A stretch of 64,000 nucleotides of DNA from JALOLG01 sp963776935 (GCA_963776935.1 CAVZOP010000001.1:372001-436000), one strand, 5' to 3'. Shown: positions 41,429-51,470, counted from the first letter of the stretch. Translations and numbers: made by a program. Notes: a model not told the origin generated them from the letters alone.

Positions 41429-42295
41429 TCACTCTCGCGCGATGCTCGCAGGGCGACGGAGCAATGCACTGAGCCTGCGAGCGGACCTGCCAACTGTGCT
41501 CCTGATCCTCCTGAACGCTCTTCGCCTGATCGTTCTAAAGGTCGCACGCAAGAGATCGAGTGATGACACAACAACCGACGGGTCGGCGGCGCCGCAGTTG
41601 GTGGCGTGGATATCCTTCCACCCGAGGCCTTCGACGGCCAACAGGAGCAGGAAGTTGTCCGCGTTCATCCATTCTCCATCGACATCATCGCCAAAGGGGC
41701 CGGCAGAATGAGCCGGGAAGGAATACGGAATCAGCGCTTTCTCCGAATCATTGAAGACTTTCCGGTCAGAATAAACAGATGACACAGTGTCGCCATCTAC
41801 CAACTTGAATGAGTCGTAGCGCCCCAAGCTCACCAACAAGGCGAAAACGTCTGCGTTGTGAGATTCTGCAGAGATGTAAGGTGGGCGTATCCCAGCGTCG
41901 AAGAGCGAACGCAGGATCGCGGCATCATAGTGCTCCACGTCGATCTTTACGTAGAATGGCGCGCCTCTTGCAGCCACAATGTCGAGGATTGAAGTCGACG
42001 GAAGGCGGACGTGCTCAAACTGATCAGCAAGCTCAGGTAAGGGAGCCGACATCTGGCTCAGAACGTGTTCCGAACGATGGATAAAGAAGTCCACTTCTCC
42101 CGGCGGACCGTCAGCAGTAACAGCGCAATTCTCTACAATGACTCTTCCGACCGCGATCTCAGATGCGAAACGACGACCGATCAACTCGCAAAGTACGCGA
42201 TTAGCTTCAATTGCGACGACAATGTCCGCCTTCATCAGGTAATAGGGAATGTCATCCCCATTGTTGGCCCCGATGTCATAGATTATCTTTCGCAA
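41429..42295 (-). CDS. FkbM-like SAM-dependent methyltransferase
   Basis: The 288-residue protein has the FkbM-family Rossmann methyltransferase motifs: IIYDIGANNGDDIPYYL (SAM loop), VVAIEANRVLCELI with the acidic ribose-binding residue, and FYVKIDVEHYDAAIL. A basic C-terminal tail of about 35 residues follows (RATFRTIRRRAFRRIRS). These enzymes O-methylate sugars or polyketides. Its composition is near 50 % GC over much of its length, against about 70 % around it, suggesting recent transfer. The TTG start at 42295 follows GGTGGA closely, and an in-frame stop just upstream limits the alternatives. Confidence 0.8.
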   Translation of the reverse strand: MRKIIYDIGANNGDDIPYYLMKADIVVAIEANRVLCELIGRRFASEIAVGRVIVENCAVTADGPPGEVDFFIHRSEHVLSQMSAPLPELADQFEHVRLPSTSILDIVAARGAPFYVKIDVEHYDAAILRSLFDAGIRPPYISAESHNADVFALLVSLGRYDSFKLVDGDTVSSVYSDRKVFNDSEKALIPYSFPAHSAGPFGDDVDGEWMNADNFLLLLAVEGLGWKDIHATNCGAADPSVVVSSLDLLRATFRTIRRRAFRRIRSTVGRSARRLSALLRRPASIARE

Positions 42296-42369
42296 CGTCC
42301 ACCGATCCGATTGATACGCTCACGAAATTTCGGAGTCTTCGGAGCCTCAGACAAACGTTACACCTCTCA

Positions 42370-42401
42370 CCATGATCATCACGGCCGCCATGATCATCAC
42401 G
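42370..42401. repeat. 18-base-period direct repeat upstream of the FkbM gene
   Basis: CCATGATCATCACG occurs at 42370-42383 and again at 42388-42401. It lies between the FkbM gene and the GT2 gene, at the edge of the low-GC patch. Each copy contains the palindrome TGATCA. Confidence 0.5.
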
Positions 42402-42455
42402 TCCGGTTACACATGGAATCGCACAGCCCGAGTCGGGTGACGATCGGCCACCGGG

Positions 42456-43484
42456 TCAGTGGCGAACCTCAACCGGCGGCGGCGACGACCCATTCGGCTG
42501 CCCGGCACGACGTAGTCGGATTGGCATCGTCAGCCAGCGCGCTGTGGATGCCGCGAGGTTCCGGGTGGCAGCGACGAACGGCACCTCGCCGTCGTGACGC
42601 AACGAGCTGGCCCACGCCCGGGCCACGTCGAGCATTGCCACCTTGGCGTCGAACCGGATTGCCCGTCGGACCTCGCGTTGTACTGGCCTTCGCAAGGGAG
42701 CATTCCACCACTTTTGATCGAGCTCCTTGAGTCCGTCGTACATCGTCAGGCGATGGGGGGTCGGGAGGATCCGGTAACGGTAGAGGGGTTCCGCGAAGTA
42801 GTGGATCTCACCGAGGAGACCGAGTTGCGTCGCCATGTCCTTGTCCTCGGCGTGAAATGGCCGTGCCGGGCGGCAGAGGGCGCTGTCCCATCCAGCCGTG
42901 CGTTCGAACGCGGAGCGGCGGATCAGGGTGCCCGATGGGAGTAGTTGGAACCGTGCGTACACCGATGCGAGCGACATTCGTGGTTCATGCTCCGGGATCG
43001 CCCGTCGACCGAGGCGGAACGGTTTCCAACGCGTCTGATAGGGCTCACGACCCATGAGCACGCTGTGCTCGTCGATGAGGTTCGATGTCGTGTACGTGGC
43101 CACGACCTGGGGATTCGACTCCATATAGGAAACGAGCGTGCTGAGCGCATGGGGTTCGAGTAGGTCGTCGGCATCGAGAAACAGCAGGTAGTCGACTCGG
43201 TCGCGCACTTCTTGGAATCCGAGGTTGCGGGCGCGGCTCACCCCTCCGTTCTCCACAGCTACAAGACGACCACGCGTTCCCTCCAACACACGTTCGACCG
43301 TCGCAACTGAGTCGTCGCTACTTCCGTCATCGACCACGACGAGCTCCATGTTGTGGTAGGTCTGCGCGAACACGCTGCGCAGGGTCTCCTCGATGAAGTC
43401 ACTCTTGTTGTAAACGGGCACCACGACCCCGACCGCCGGCGACCCTTCCCTCAAGGTGAAAGTCGGCGAACCGGGGTCGGTCAT
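42456..43484 (-). CDS. Glycosyltransferase family 2
   Basis: The 342-residue GT-A enzyme has VGVVVPVYNKSDFIEE at the N-terminus, VVVDDGSSDDS for the nucleotide, LLFLDADDLLEPHA as the DxD, and an acceptor Asp region HAEDKDMATQLGLLGEIH. The C-terminal about 60 residues are basic and may contact the membrane. ATG 43484, with GGAG 8 bases upstream, begins close to the domain; a GTG at 43547 would add 21 residues without a ribosome-binding site. It lies in a leftward run with the GT2 at 43598. Confidence 0.88.
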   Translation of the reverse strand: MTDPGSPTFTLREGSPAVGVVVPVYNKSDFIEETLRSVFAQTYHNMELVVVDDGSSDDSVATVERVLEGTRGRLVAVENGGVSRARNLGFQEVRDRVDYLLFLDADDLLEPHALSTLVSYMESNPQVVATYTTSNLIDEHSVLMGREPYQTRWKPFRLGRRAIPEHEPRMSLASVYARFQLLPSGTLIRRSAFERTAGWDSALCRPARPFHAEDKDMATQLGLLGEIHYFAEPLYRYRILPTPHRLTMYDGLKELDQKWWNAPLRRPVQREVRRAIRFDAKVAMLDVARAWASSLRHDGEVPFVAATRNLAASTARWLTMPIRLRRAGQPNGSSPPPVEVRH

Positions 43485-43597
43485 CGCCCGACTCCAGGCC
43501 ACCGGCGTGTCGCGGTAAGCGCCTTCGTGCGAAGACTTGGTACGCACGAGTCACGCGCCAACTTCATGTAGTTTTCACTCAGCTTCCTCTTGTGGAA

Positions 43598-44548
43598 TCA
43601 GGCACTGACCGCGTCGCGAGCTTTCGGCTCGCGCAGCCGGCATAAAATGTCGGGCCCAAGCTCATAGCTCGCTACGTAGTCGCGAGCCGCGCGACGAGCG
43701 TAGTGCTCGCGGTACACCTCGTTCAGAAGGAACCGAGGCGGATTGCGGATCGCCATCGCGAACAGTTCGCGCCCCGTTGAGCGCCGACCCCACTCGCGTC
43801 CGAGTCGGTGATCCCACATCTTCAGCTTCTCGACGTATGCGCCGGACCCTCGGGCGTAATTGCGGTGGTGTTTGAGGAAGGCCCGCAGACCGTACCGGCG
43901 GCCACCGGTATGGTGAACCAGGATCTTCTTGGTCGTCAGGATCGTCGTATCGATCGACTCCGCCCGGACACCGAAATCGAGATCCTCGCACGCCGGGTAC
44001 GGAGTGCCGGGTCCGATTGTGACGTCGAAGCCACCCAGTTGCTCGGCCACCTGCCGACGCACCGCAGTGTTGGCTCCCAGGATGTACATGCCATAGGGCG
44101 AAACGAAGCCATCGCGACTCGGCGCGTAGATCGCCTCGATCGCATGCGCCGTCGGGCACGAGGAGATTTCGAAACGACGCCTCTTGGGTGCCGCGGTCAG
44201 TTCGCCTCCGACGAGCCCGACCTCGGGGTGCTCCTCGAACGCAGCGACGATCTGTTCGATCCAGTCGGGCGCCACTTCGCAATCGTCGTCGGTGAAGGCG
44301 AAAACGTCGCCGGTGGCGAGATCCATGGCGACGTTCAGCGCATTCGAGCGATTCATCTCGGTGAGGTGAACCAGGCGCACACGCGGCTCAGCGCGAGCAA
44401 TCTCGGCAATCGACTCGAACAAGCTCGGGTCGGAACCCTGGGCGACGACGAACAACTCCCAGTCCGCGTACGTCTGACACACGACCGACTCGACGGCGGC
44501 CACGATCATGTCGTTTCTGACGGTCGCGATACAGACCGATACGCGCAT
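43598..44548 (-). CDS. Glycosyltransferase family 2
   Basis: The 316-residue GT-A enzyme begins MRVSVCIATVRNDM and has FVFVAQGSDP-like nucleotide-binding sequence, the DxD region FAFTDDDCEVAPDW and a downstream acceptor/metal motif CEDLDFGVRAESI. ATG 44548 is preceded by GGAGGAG at a good spacing, so the six codons upstream in the open frame are excluded. It resembles the GT2 encoded at 46323 in its FTDDDC motif. It is transcribed leftward, divergent from the flippase gene. Confidence 0.9.
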   Translation of the reverse strand: MRVSVCIATVRNDMIVAAVESVVCQTYADWELFVVAQGSDPSLFESIAEIARAEPRVRLVHLTEMNRSNALNVAMDLATGDVFAFTDDDCEVAPDWIEQIVAAFEEHPEVGLVGGELTAAPKRRRFEISSCPTAHAIEAIYAPSRDGFVSPYGMYILGANTAVRRQVAEQLGGFDVTIGPGTPYPACEDLDFGVRAESIDTTILTTKKILVHHTGGRRYGLRAFLKHHRNYARGSGAYVEKLKMWDHRLGREWGRRSTGRELFAMAIRNPPRFLLNEVYREHYARRAARDYVASYELGPDILCRLREPKARDAVSA

Positions 44549-44718
44549 CTCTCCTCCACCCCGCACAGGCGCGACTCAACCCGTAGCCGTTATGCAACCA
44601 CACCTCGGTGACGTGGCCAAATTCAGTCTGCACGGATTCTAACGCGAAGCGGCGCGAGAGTTGGCCTCGCGTGAGTCGGGGCTGGGTAATGCAGCGACGC
44701 GAGGTGAAATCCCGTTGT

Positions 44719-44724
44719 TACCCT
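44719..44724 (+). promoter_or_regulatory. Candidate -10 box TACCCT for the flippase operon
   Basis: The 290-base gap 44549-44838 between divergent genes holds GTTGTTACCCT and, further on, GAGGTAGCC. No operator or terminator is evident. The ribosome-binding site GGAGG (44827-44831) is at the end of the gap. Confidence 0.3.
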
Positions 44725-44838
44725 TGCCTCGGTGGCGAGATCCGGCGGTGAGGTAGCCACGCAGTGGGAGGTGCGGTGCAGCGCGAACGCGCTCGACCAC
44801 CCAGCGCGACCGCGGCACGACCGGGCGGAGGCGACCAC

Positions 44839-46317
44839 GTGAGCGTCATCGCCCGCAACATGATCTCGCTGTTGGCGTCGCAGGTCGCGGCGTGGGTCAT
44901 CAGCGCCTTCATGCTCTGGGCGGCCCCCAACTACCTCGGTGACGTCAACCTCGGGCACTACGAGTTCATCTTCACCTACACCGCGTTCTTCATGCTCGTC
45001 GGGTTGCTCGGGACCAACTCCTACGTGGTCAAGACGACCGCCCGCGACCACGGTCGGGTCGGTCCCCTCGTCCTCAACGGCGTGCTGTTGAAGCTGGCGA
45101 TGAGCGCCGGGCTCAGCACCGCGGCGTTCGGGCTCGGTGCAATCCTCGGCTTCGACCGCGAGGAGTTCCTGCTGCTCGGCGCGGCGTGCCTGGTGATGAC
45201 CCTGCGGCTCATCAACGACGTGCTCGTCGCCGGGCTGAACGGGATGGAACGGATGGCGCGCCCGGCGATGTGGGGCGTCGTGGCGCAGTACGTCGGTGCC
45301 GTCCTCGGTCTGATCATGATCGTCCTCGATCAGGGCCTCGTCGCCTACGCGTACGCGTTGGTGCCGGCGGGTGCGATCCCGATCGTCGCCAACCTGCTCG
45401 GCCTGCGTCCGCAACTACGCAGCAAGGAGACGGCGGTCGATCTGCGGCTGTGGAAGACGATCATCATCGGTGGCCTGCCGTTCCTGGCCTGGGGGGCGAT
45501 CCTCTTCGTGTACGGCAGCGTCGACGTCATCATGCTCCGCCCGTTGGCGGGCAGTGCGACCGTCGGCTGGTACGCGCTCGCGCTCAAATGGATCGGCCTC
45601 CCCGTGCTCATCGCCGGCACCGTGCTCACGGCCCTCTTCCCCGCCCTGTCGGCGAGCGTCGTCCACGACCGTGAACGCTTCTCACGGGTAGCGAACAAGG
45701 CGCTGATGCTCGTCACGTTCGTCGGGCTCCCGGTAGCGGCGGGCATCGCCCTGGTCGCCGAGGACTTGTTCGACATCTTGTACGGAGACAAGTTCGACGA
45801 CTCCGTCATTCTGGTGCAGATCATCGCCTTCCACATCCCGGTCGTGGCGATCGACATGATCCTCGGCATGATCCTGTTCGCGAGCGACCGCCAACGGCAG
45901 TGGGTGCTCGTCGGCTGCGTCGCGGCCGTGTTGAACCCGATCCTCAACCTCTTCGCGATCCCGTTCACACGCGATCACTTCGACAACGGTGCGATCGGCG
46001 CCGCACTCACCACGATCGCCACCGAGATGGTGATGATGTTCGGCGGCTTCCGAATCCGTCCACCAGGCGTCCTCGACTCGTGGACGGCGGGCTATATGCT
46101 GCGCTGCGTTGGTGCAACAGTCCCGATGGTCGTCATAGTGCTGGCGATCGGCGATGTTCCCCTGCCGGTCACAGTCGTCGTCGGCGTCGTGGTGTTCGCG
46201 GCATCGTCGGTCCTGTTCCGCACCGCTTCGCGCAGCAACCTCGGCGAACTCAAGGACCAAGTGTTCGATTCTATCCGAGCACGCGGACGCACGAATTCCA
46301 GCACCAACACGGAGTGA
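44839..46317 (+). CDS. Polysaccharide flippase (Wzx/MATE-like, oligosaccharide flippase family)
   Basis: The 492-residue membrane protein has about 12-14 hydrophobic helices, starting ARNMISLLASQVAAWVISAF, with typical Wzx features: paired N-terminal helices, a repeated two-bundle arrangement, and Gly/Pro-rich middle helices (GLPFLAWGAILFVYGSVDVIML). It moves the lipid-linked repeat unit across the membrane before polymerisation by the protein encoded at 10342. GTG 44839 is supported by GGAGG 7 bases upstream; GTG 44776 is less likely. The next gene begins 6 bases after the stop. Confidence 0.88.
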   Translation: MSVIARNMISLLASQVAAWVISAFMLWAAPNYLGDVNLGHYEFIFTYTAFFMLVGLLGTNSYVVKTTARDHGRVGPLVLNGVLLKLAMSAGLSTAAFGLGAILGFDREEFLLLGAACLVMTLRLINDVLVAGLNGMERMARPAMWGVVAQYVGAVLGLIMIVLDQGLVAYAYALVPAGAIPIVANLLGLRPQLRSKETAVDLRLWKTIIIGGLPFLAWGAILFVYGSVDVIMLRPLAGSATVGWYALALKWIGLPVLIAGTVLTALFPALSASVVHDRERFSRVANKALMLVTFVGLPVAAGIALVAEDLFDILYGDKFDDSVILVQIIAFHIPVVAIDMILGMILFASDRQRQWVLVGCVAAVLNPILNLFAIPFTRDHFDNGAIGAALTTIATEMVMMFGGFRIRPPGVLDSWTAGYMLRCVGATVPMVVIVLAIGDVPLPVTVVVGVVVFAASSVLFRTASRSNLGELKDQVFDSIRARGRTNSSTNTE

Positions 46318-46322
46318 ACGCA

Positions 46323-47268
46323 ATGTCGACATCGAATCCCACCCCCAACGCCGTCCACGTGTCTGCGGTCATTTGCACGCGCAACCGTCCCGACAAGATC
46401 GGTCAGGCGGTCGCGCAGCGTGCTGGCGAATGTTTACCCCAACTTCGAGCTGACCGTGATCGACCAGAGCACCACGAACGCGACCGAGGTGGCGATCCGC
46501 GACCTGTTCGACGCCGATCCCCGCCTGCATTACATCCACAGCGACGAACCCGGGCTGTCGCGCGCGTACAACAACGGCATCGACCGGACGACCGGCGAGA
46601 TCATCGCCTTCACCGACGACGACTGCATCGTGCCGACCGACTGGATCAACAACATCGCCGCAGCCTTCGAGTCCGAGCCCGACGGCGATCTCCTCTACGG
46701 GCAGGTGGTCTCCGCCCATCAGGATGCCGAATCAGGCCTGACGCCGTCGCTGCCGATCAGCGAACCGACACGTCTGAGTCGCAAGGACGGGTTCCGGGTG
46801 TTCGGCATGGGTGCCAACTTCGCCGCTCGCCGCCGGCTGTTCACGCGGGTCGGCCTGTTCGACGAGATCCTCGGCGGCGGCGGGCCTTTGAAGTCGTCGC
46901 AGGACTACGACCTCGCCTACCGCACGTATCGGGCCGACAGTGTGATCCTGCTCCGCCCCGAGGTCACGTTGCGCCACGACGGGCGGCGCGAGGCCGAGGA
47001 CTGGCCGGCGCTGCTGACGGCGTATGGCATCGGCGACGGCGCGTTCTACGCCAAGCACGTGCGCTGCCGCGATCCGTACGCGTTGTGGTTGCTCACGAAA
47101 CGGCTGGTCGACGCCTTCGGTCGCGTGGTCGTCCGCGCCGTGCGTCGCCGGCGGCCCAACGGCGGCCAGTACGCGCGGGGCATGCTCGTAGGAATCCGCG
47201 ACAGCTTCAAGTTCGGAGTCGACCGCCAGACCCGGCTGTACCGAGAGAAATCGAAAGGTGACCGATGA
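46323..47268 (+). CDS. Glycosyltransferase family 2, one-base frameshift near 46412
   Basis: The corrected product is about 314 residues. The first 30 codons (HVSAVICTRNRPDKIGQAV) are in one frame, and SVLANVYPNFELTVIDQST onward is in the next, as if one base were extra around 46408-46415; total length is 3n+1. GT-A features are VICTRNRPDKI, VIDQST, the DxD in FTDDDCIVPTDW, and an acceptor region SSQDYDLAYRTYRAD. It starts 6 bases after the flippase stop and overlaps the next gene by 4 bases, so it belongs to the same operon. Confidence 0.86.
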
Positions 47269-48642
47269 CGGGTCAGATCACCATCCTGGGCGCCGGCCCG
47301 ACCGGTCTCGGCACGGCGTACCGCCTCGCCGAGATGGGTCACGACCAGTGGGACATCTACGAGCGCGCCGACCACGTCGGTGGGCTGGCGTCGAGCTACA
47401 CCGACGAGCACGGGTTCATCTGGGACCACGGCGGGCACGTCATGTTCAGCCACTACACCTACTTCGACGATCTCGTCGAGAAGATGCTGCGTGGCGACTA
47501 CGACCAGCACATGCGCGAGGCGTGGGTGTGGATGTGCGGGCGGTTCGTGCCGTACCCGTTCCAGAACAACATCCACCGCCTGCCGCCCGACGTCTTCCTC
47601 GAATGCGTCATGGGCATCATCGAGGCGCAGAAGGCGACGTTGCCGCGCGAGCACTTCGCGCAGTGGATCAACGCCATCTTCGGCGACGGCATCGCCCGCC
47701 ATTTCATGCTTCCGTACAACTTCAAGGTGTGGGCCCACCCGCTCGAGATGATGTCGACGTCGTGGCAGGGCGATCGGGTGCCCGACGTCGAACGTGCGAC
47801 GGATCCTGCAGAACCTGCTCGACGACCGCGACGACGTGTCGTGGGGGCCGAACAACATGTTCAAGTTCCCGCTGCTCGGCACCGGGATGCTCTACGACCG
47901 GATGGCGGAAGCCTTGCCGAAGGCGGTCAACCTCGAGCGTTCGGCGGTCGACATCGACGTCGCCGCCAAGGTGGTGACGTTCGCCGACGGATCCACCGCC
48001 GGCTACGACAAGCTCGTCACCACGATGCCGCTGAAGGAGTTGGTGAAGTGCATCCCCAACTGTCCGCCCGAGGTGATCGCGGCCGTCGGTGAGCTCCATC
48101 ACACGTCGGGGTTGTTCGTCGGCATCGGCGTCGCCGAACCGTGTCACAGCACGAAGTGCTGGATGTACTTCCCCGAGTCGAACTCGCCGTTCTACCGGGT
48201 CACCTACCTGTCGAACTACTCACCCCAGGTCACGCCCGGACCGGAGTACTTCTCGTTGCTGGCCGAGGTGTCGGCGTCGCCGTACAAGCACGAGAACGCC
48301 GACGACGTGATCGAGCGAACCATCGACGGCATGGTGGCGAGCGAGCTGCTGACGCCGGCGCAGGCCGCCGACAAGATCGTGAGCAAGCAGCTCCTCCAGG
48401 TCCCGTACTCCTACCCGGTGCCGACGATCGGACGCGACCGTGCCCTGGCGGTGATCCAGCCCTGGCTGATGTCGCACGACATCTACTCGCGCGGCCGGTT
48501 CGGCGCGTGGCGCTACGAGATCGGCAACACCGACCACTCGGTCATGATGGGTGTCGAGCTCGCCGACCACCTCGTCAACGGCCTTCCGGAGACCACCTGG
48601 GCGCTGCTCCCAGGCGAGGAGGCGCGTGCCACGATCTCGTGA
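47265..48642 (+). CDS. FAD-dependent amine-oxidase/UDP-galactopyranose-mutase-like oxidoreductase, one-base frameshift near 47790
   Basis: The protein of about 458 residues has an N-terminal FAD site ITILGAGPTGLGTAYRLAE, the acidic ribose contact IYERADHVGGLASSY, and the GHVMFSHYTYFD segment of protoporphyrinogen oxidase/UDP-galactopyranose-mutase-like flavoproteins. After about 47790 the reading moves to the next frame (VRRILQNLLDDRDDVSWGPNNMF) and ends NTDHSVMMGVELADHLV. Length is 3n+1. Members of this group often occur in polysaccharide loci, where they isomerise or desaturate sugar nucleotides. The ATG overlaps the GT2 stop, and the lipoprotein gene starts inside its end. Confidence 0.85.
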
Positions 48643-49366
48643 GCGCTACCGCCGATCGGCCGTCACGTGCATCGCCGTCGCGATGCTGGCGCCGGCCGCG
48701 TGCGGATCCGACACGACGGATACGACTGGCACGTCGGCAACCGCGACGATCGACACGACGATCGGTTCGACGATCGACACAGCGCCCGGCACCCAACCGA
48801 GCGCCACCGTGCGGTGCGCGATCCGTCTCCACGGCAAGGGCGGTTCGGGCGGCGAGACGCATGAGGCCGGCGGGTTCACCGAGGTCTCCCCCACCGGCAA
48901 CGCCGACGGATGGGGCGCCCGCCAGTGGCTCTACTTCCCGGACGAGTCGTACGTCGAAGCCCGCGACATCGTGGCCGCCGCGGCCGCCGACGCGGGGTGC
49001 ACCAGGCTCGTGATCAACGGGTTCTCCAACGGAGCCGCGTTCGCCGCCAAGCTCTACTGCCGCGGCGAGACGTTCGACGGTCGGTTGGCCGGCGTCGTCA
49101 TCGACGACCCGGTGCCCGACAACGGTGCCGCCGGTTGCACGCCGCCGGCCGGCGTCCCCGCCGCGCTGTACTGGACGGGCGGGCTGGAAGCAGAGGCCCA
49201 ACCCGGCGCCGACTGCGGAGCCATCGACTGGACGTGCGATGGCGGGACGACGATCGGGATCGAGGCCTACGCCGAGGCGCTCGGTCTCGACATCCAGCCC
49301 AGCCCGTTCACCGAGCACGAGTGGTACGTCGACGCGCCCGAGATCGTCACCTGGCTCGACGTCTGA
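48626..49366 (+). CDS. Lipoprotein with alpha/beta-hydrolase-like fold
   Basis: The 246-residue product has a signal peptide (RSRERYRRSAVTCIAVAMLAP) ending in a lipobox, APAAC, giving a lipid-anchored Cys, then a Thr/Asp-rich linker and a hydrolase-like domain. The likely nucleophile Ser is in INGFSNGAAFAAK (G-x-S-x-G), with Asp in VVIDDPVPD and a late His in FTEHEWYVD. Four or more cysteines suggest disulfides. Its substrate is unknown; an esterase or cutinase-like role outside the cell is a guess. GTG 48626 lies 5 bases after GGAGG and overlaps the preceding gene by 17 bases. Confidence 0.7.
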   Translation: MPRSRERYRRSAVTCIAVAMLAPAACGSDTTDTTGTSATATIDTTIGSTIDTAPGTQPSATVRCAIRLHGKGGSGGETHEAGGFTEVSPTGNADGWGARQWLYFPDESYVEARDIVAAAAADAGCTRLVINGFSNGAAFAAKLYCRGETFDGRLAGVVIDDPVPDNGAAGCTPPAGVPAALYWTGGLEAEAQPGADCGAIDWTCDGGTTIGIEAYAEALGLDIQPSPFTEHEWYVDAPEIVTWLDV

Positions 49367-49424
49367 GCCGCACGTACGACGGCCGCGGAGCGGGACGGCC
49401 GCCGCCCGTGGCACACTGCGGGGC

Positions 49425-49764
49425 GTGCCGTGGTTGGTGAGCGACGCCCGGGTGTTCGCGTCGGCGGACGTGGCGTCCAACCGTTCTGCACGGCGGAACG
49501 GCCTCCTCGGTCGCGACGGTTTGGAGGGCGCGCTCGGTGTTGCGCCCGTGCCGGTGGGTCCACACGATCGGGCTCCGCTTCCCGATCGACGTCGCCTACC
49601 TCGACGGCGAGGGCATCGTCCTGAAGGTGGCACGGATGCCGCCGCGGCGGGTGGGAATGCCGGTGTGGCAGGCGCGGACGGTCATCGAGGCAGAGGCCGG
49701 GGCGTTCGAACGATGGGGGCTCCGGGTCGGCGACGTCATCGAGGTTCGGGACGATGACGCGTGA
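49425..49764 (+). CDS. DUF192 family protein, one-base frameshift near 49535
   Basis: The corrected 112-residue product is a DUF192 (YDH-type) small beta protein. NGLLGRDGLEGAL at the end of the first frame joins LRPCRWVHTIGLRFPIDVAYLD in the next, which matches the family signature H-T-x-x-M-x-F-P-I-D-V. Length is 3n+1, consistent with one extra G. The function of the family is not established. The stop overlaps rsmI (GTGA). Upstream GGCACACT lies 7 bases before the GTG, a degenerate version of the local -10 pattern. Confidence 0.8.
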
Positions 49765-50632
49765 CCGGGAGTGATCCCACCCTCCACCTCGTCGCAACAC
49801 CGATCGGCAACCTCGGCGACCTGGCGCCGCGCGCCGTCGACGTCCTGCGGAGTGTGGCGCTCGTGTGCTGCGAGGACACCCGGCGCACGGGTCGGCTGCT
49901 GCAGCACGCCGGCGTCAAGGCCGCCCGGCTGGCGGTGTGCAACGAGCACACCGAGCTGAGCCGCATCGCCGACGTGCTCGACACGCTCATCGGTGGCGAC
50001 GACGTCGCGCTCGTCACCGACGCCGGCACGCCGGGCATCTCCGACCCCGGTGAACGGTTGGTGCGGGCGACGCTCGATGCCGGCTTCCGGGTGTCCGCCG
50101 TGCCGGGGCCCGTGGCAGCCGTGACCGCGCTCGTGATCTCGGGTCTCCCGACCGCGCGCTACGTGTTCGAGGGCTTCCTCCCCGCGCCGGCAAGGAGCGC
50201 GCGAATCGGCTCGCCGACATCGCCAACGAACCGCGGACGGTGGTGATCTACGAGGCGCCCCACCGCATCCAGCGCACGTTGCGCGACCTCGCCGGTGCCT
50301 GTGGCGATGACCGCCAGGTGGCGATCGCCCGCGAGCTCACCAAGCTGTTCGAGGAGGTCACGCGCGGGACGCTCGGCACGATCGACGTCGGTGAGCCGCG
50401 CGGCGAGTACGTGATCGTCCTCGCCGGCCGTTCGACGGTCGCCGAACCGCCGGACGACGACGCGATCAGGACCGCGCTGCAGGCACAGCTCGACGCCGGA
50501 GCGACGCGGCGGGATGCCGCGGCGGCCGTCGCCGCTCAGCTCGGTGTGCCCAAACGCACCGCCTACGCGCTCGCGACCGGCATGCCGCGCACCGGTACCC
50601 TCACGGGCGAGGGCCGCGAGAGCGGCGCCTGA
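49761..50632 (+). CDS. rsmI: 16S rRNA (cytidine1402-2'-O)-methyltransferase, one-base frameshift near 50188
   Basis: RsmI is an SAM-dependent tetrapyrrole-methylase-fold enzyme that 2'-O-methylates C1402 of 16S rRNA. Family motifs are LVATPIGNLGDLAPRA at the start, CEDTRRTGRLL, VTDAGTPGISDPG and VPGPVAAVTALVISGLPT in the first frame, then RANRLADIANEPRTVVIYEAPHR and VAIARELTKLFEEVTRG in the next. The break is at a CCCC run: with one more C it would read FLPRAGKERANRL, the family sequence, and total length is 3n+2. Because the gene is highly conserved, a missing base in a homopolymer is more likely than real loss. Confidence 0.9.
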
Positions 50633-50654
50633 ACAGGCACACGGAGGGTTCGAG

Positions 50655-51470
50655 GTGAGTGAGTACGTCGGTGTCGCGAGCTCAGGGCCGAGCGCCGCGT
50701 TCTTCGACCTCGATCGCACGCTGATCTCCGGGTCGTCGGCGTTCACGCTGGCGATCGCCGGGCGCAGCGCCGGGTTGATCCCCACCCAGGAGCTCGTGCG
50801 CGACACGGTCGGCGCGATCCTGTTCAAGTTGCGCGGCGCCAGCGACGGCACCACCGACGAGGTCCGCGATCGCGTGCTCGGCTTCGTGAAGGGCAAGCGC
50901 CAGGACGACCTCGTGAAGCTCAACGAGCGCGTGTTGCCGACGCTGCTCGGCAAGATCCGCCCGGAGGCGCGACGACTGCTCGATCTCCACCGCGACGGTG
51001 GACGAGCCACCTACATCGTGTCGGCCGCGCCGCACGAGATCGTCGAACCACTCGCCCACACGCTCGGCATGACGGGCGGCATCGGCACGCGCGGGCAGGT
51101 GGTCGACGGGATGTACAACGGCGTGCTCGAGGGACCGTTCTGCTACGGCGCCGGCAAGGTCGAGGCGATCCGCGAGCTCGCCAGGTGGGAGGGGCTCGAC
51201 CTGGCCCAGTGCTACGCCTACAGCGACTCGGCGAGCGATCTACCGATGCTGCAGGCCGTCGGTCATCCCGTCGTCGTCAACCCCGACGGCCGTCTCGAAC
51301 GCCACGCCAGGCGCAACGGCTGGCCGATCGTGCACTTCAGCCAACGCACCAAGCTGGTGATCCGGCGCACCGCGGCCGGAGTCGCGACCACCGCCATCGG
51401 CGGTGCCGCGTTCATCGCCGGCGCCCGGGTCGGCGCCCGGTCACGGTCGCGGTTCATCCCCTGGTTGTAG
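50655..51470 (+). CDS. HAD-IB family phosphatase/hydrolase
   Basis: The 271-residue protein has the HAD signature FFDLDRTLISGSS (motif I, nucleophile Asp), IVSAAPHEI as motif II, and CYGAGKVEAIREL plus YSDSASDLPML as motifs III/IV, the SerB/HAD-IB arrangement. A C-terminal Gly/Ala-rich hydrophobic stretch (AAGVATTAIGGAAFIAGARVGA) may be a membrane anchor. It dephosphorylates a small molecule; phosphoserine- or lysophospholipid-type substrates are known in the subfamily. GTG 50655 lies 7 bases after GGAGG. Its last 30 bases overlap the convergent thioesterase gene. Confidence 0.87.
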   Translation: MSEYVGVASSGPSAAFFDLDRTLISGSSAFTLAIAGRSAGLIPTQELVRDTVGAILFKLRGASDGTTDEVRDRVLGFVKGKRQDDLVKLNERVLPTLLGKIRPEARRLLDLHRDGGRATYIVSAAPHEIVEPLAHTLGMTGGIGTRGQVVDGMYNGVLEGPFCYGAGKVEAIRELARWEGLDLAQCYAYSDSASDLPMLQAVGHPVVVNPDGRLERHARRNGWPIVHFSQRTKLVIRRTAAGVATTAIGGAAFIAGARVGARSRSRFIPWL

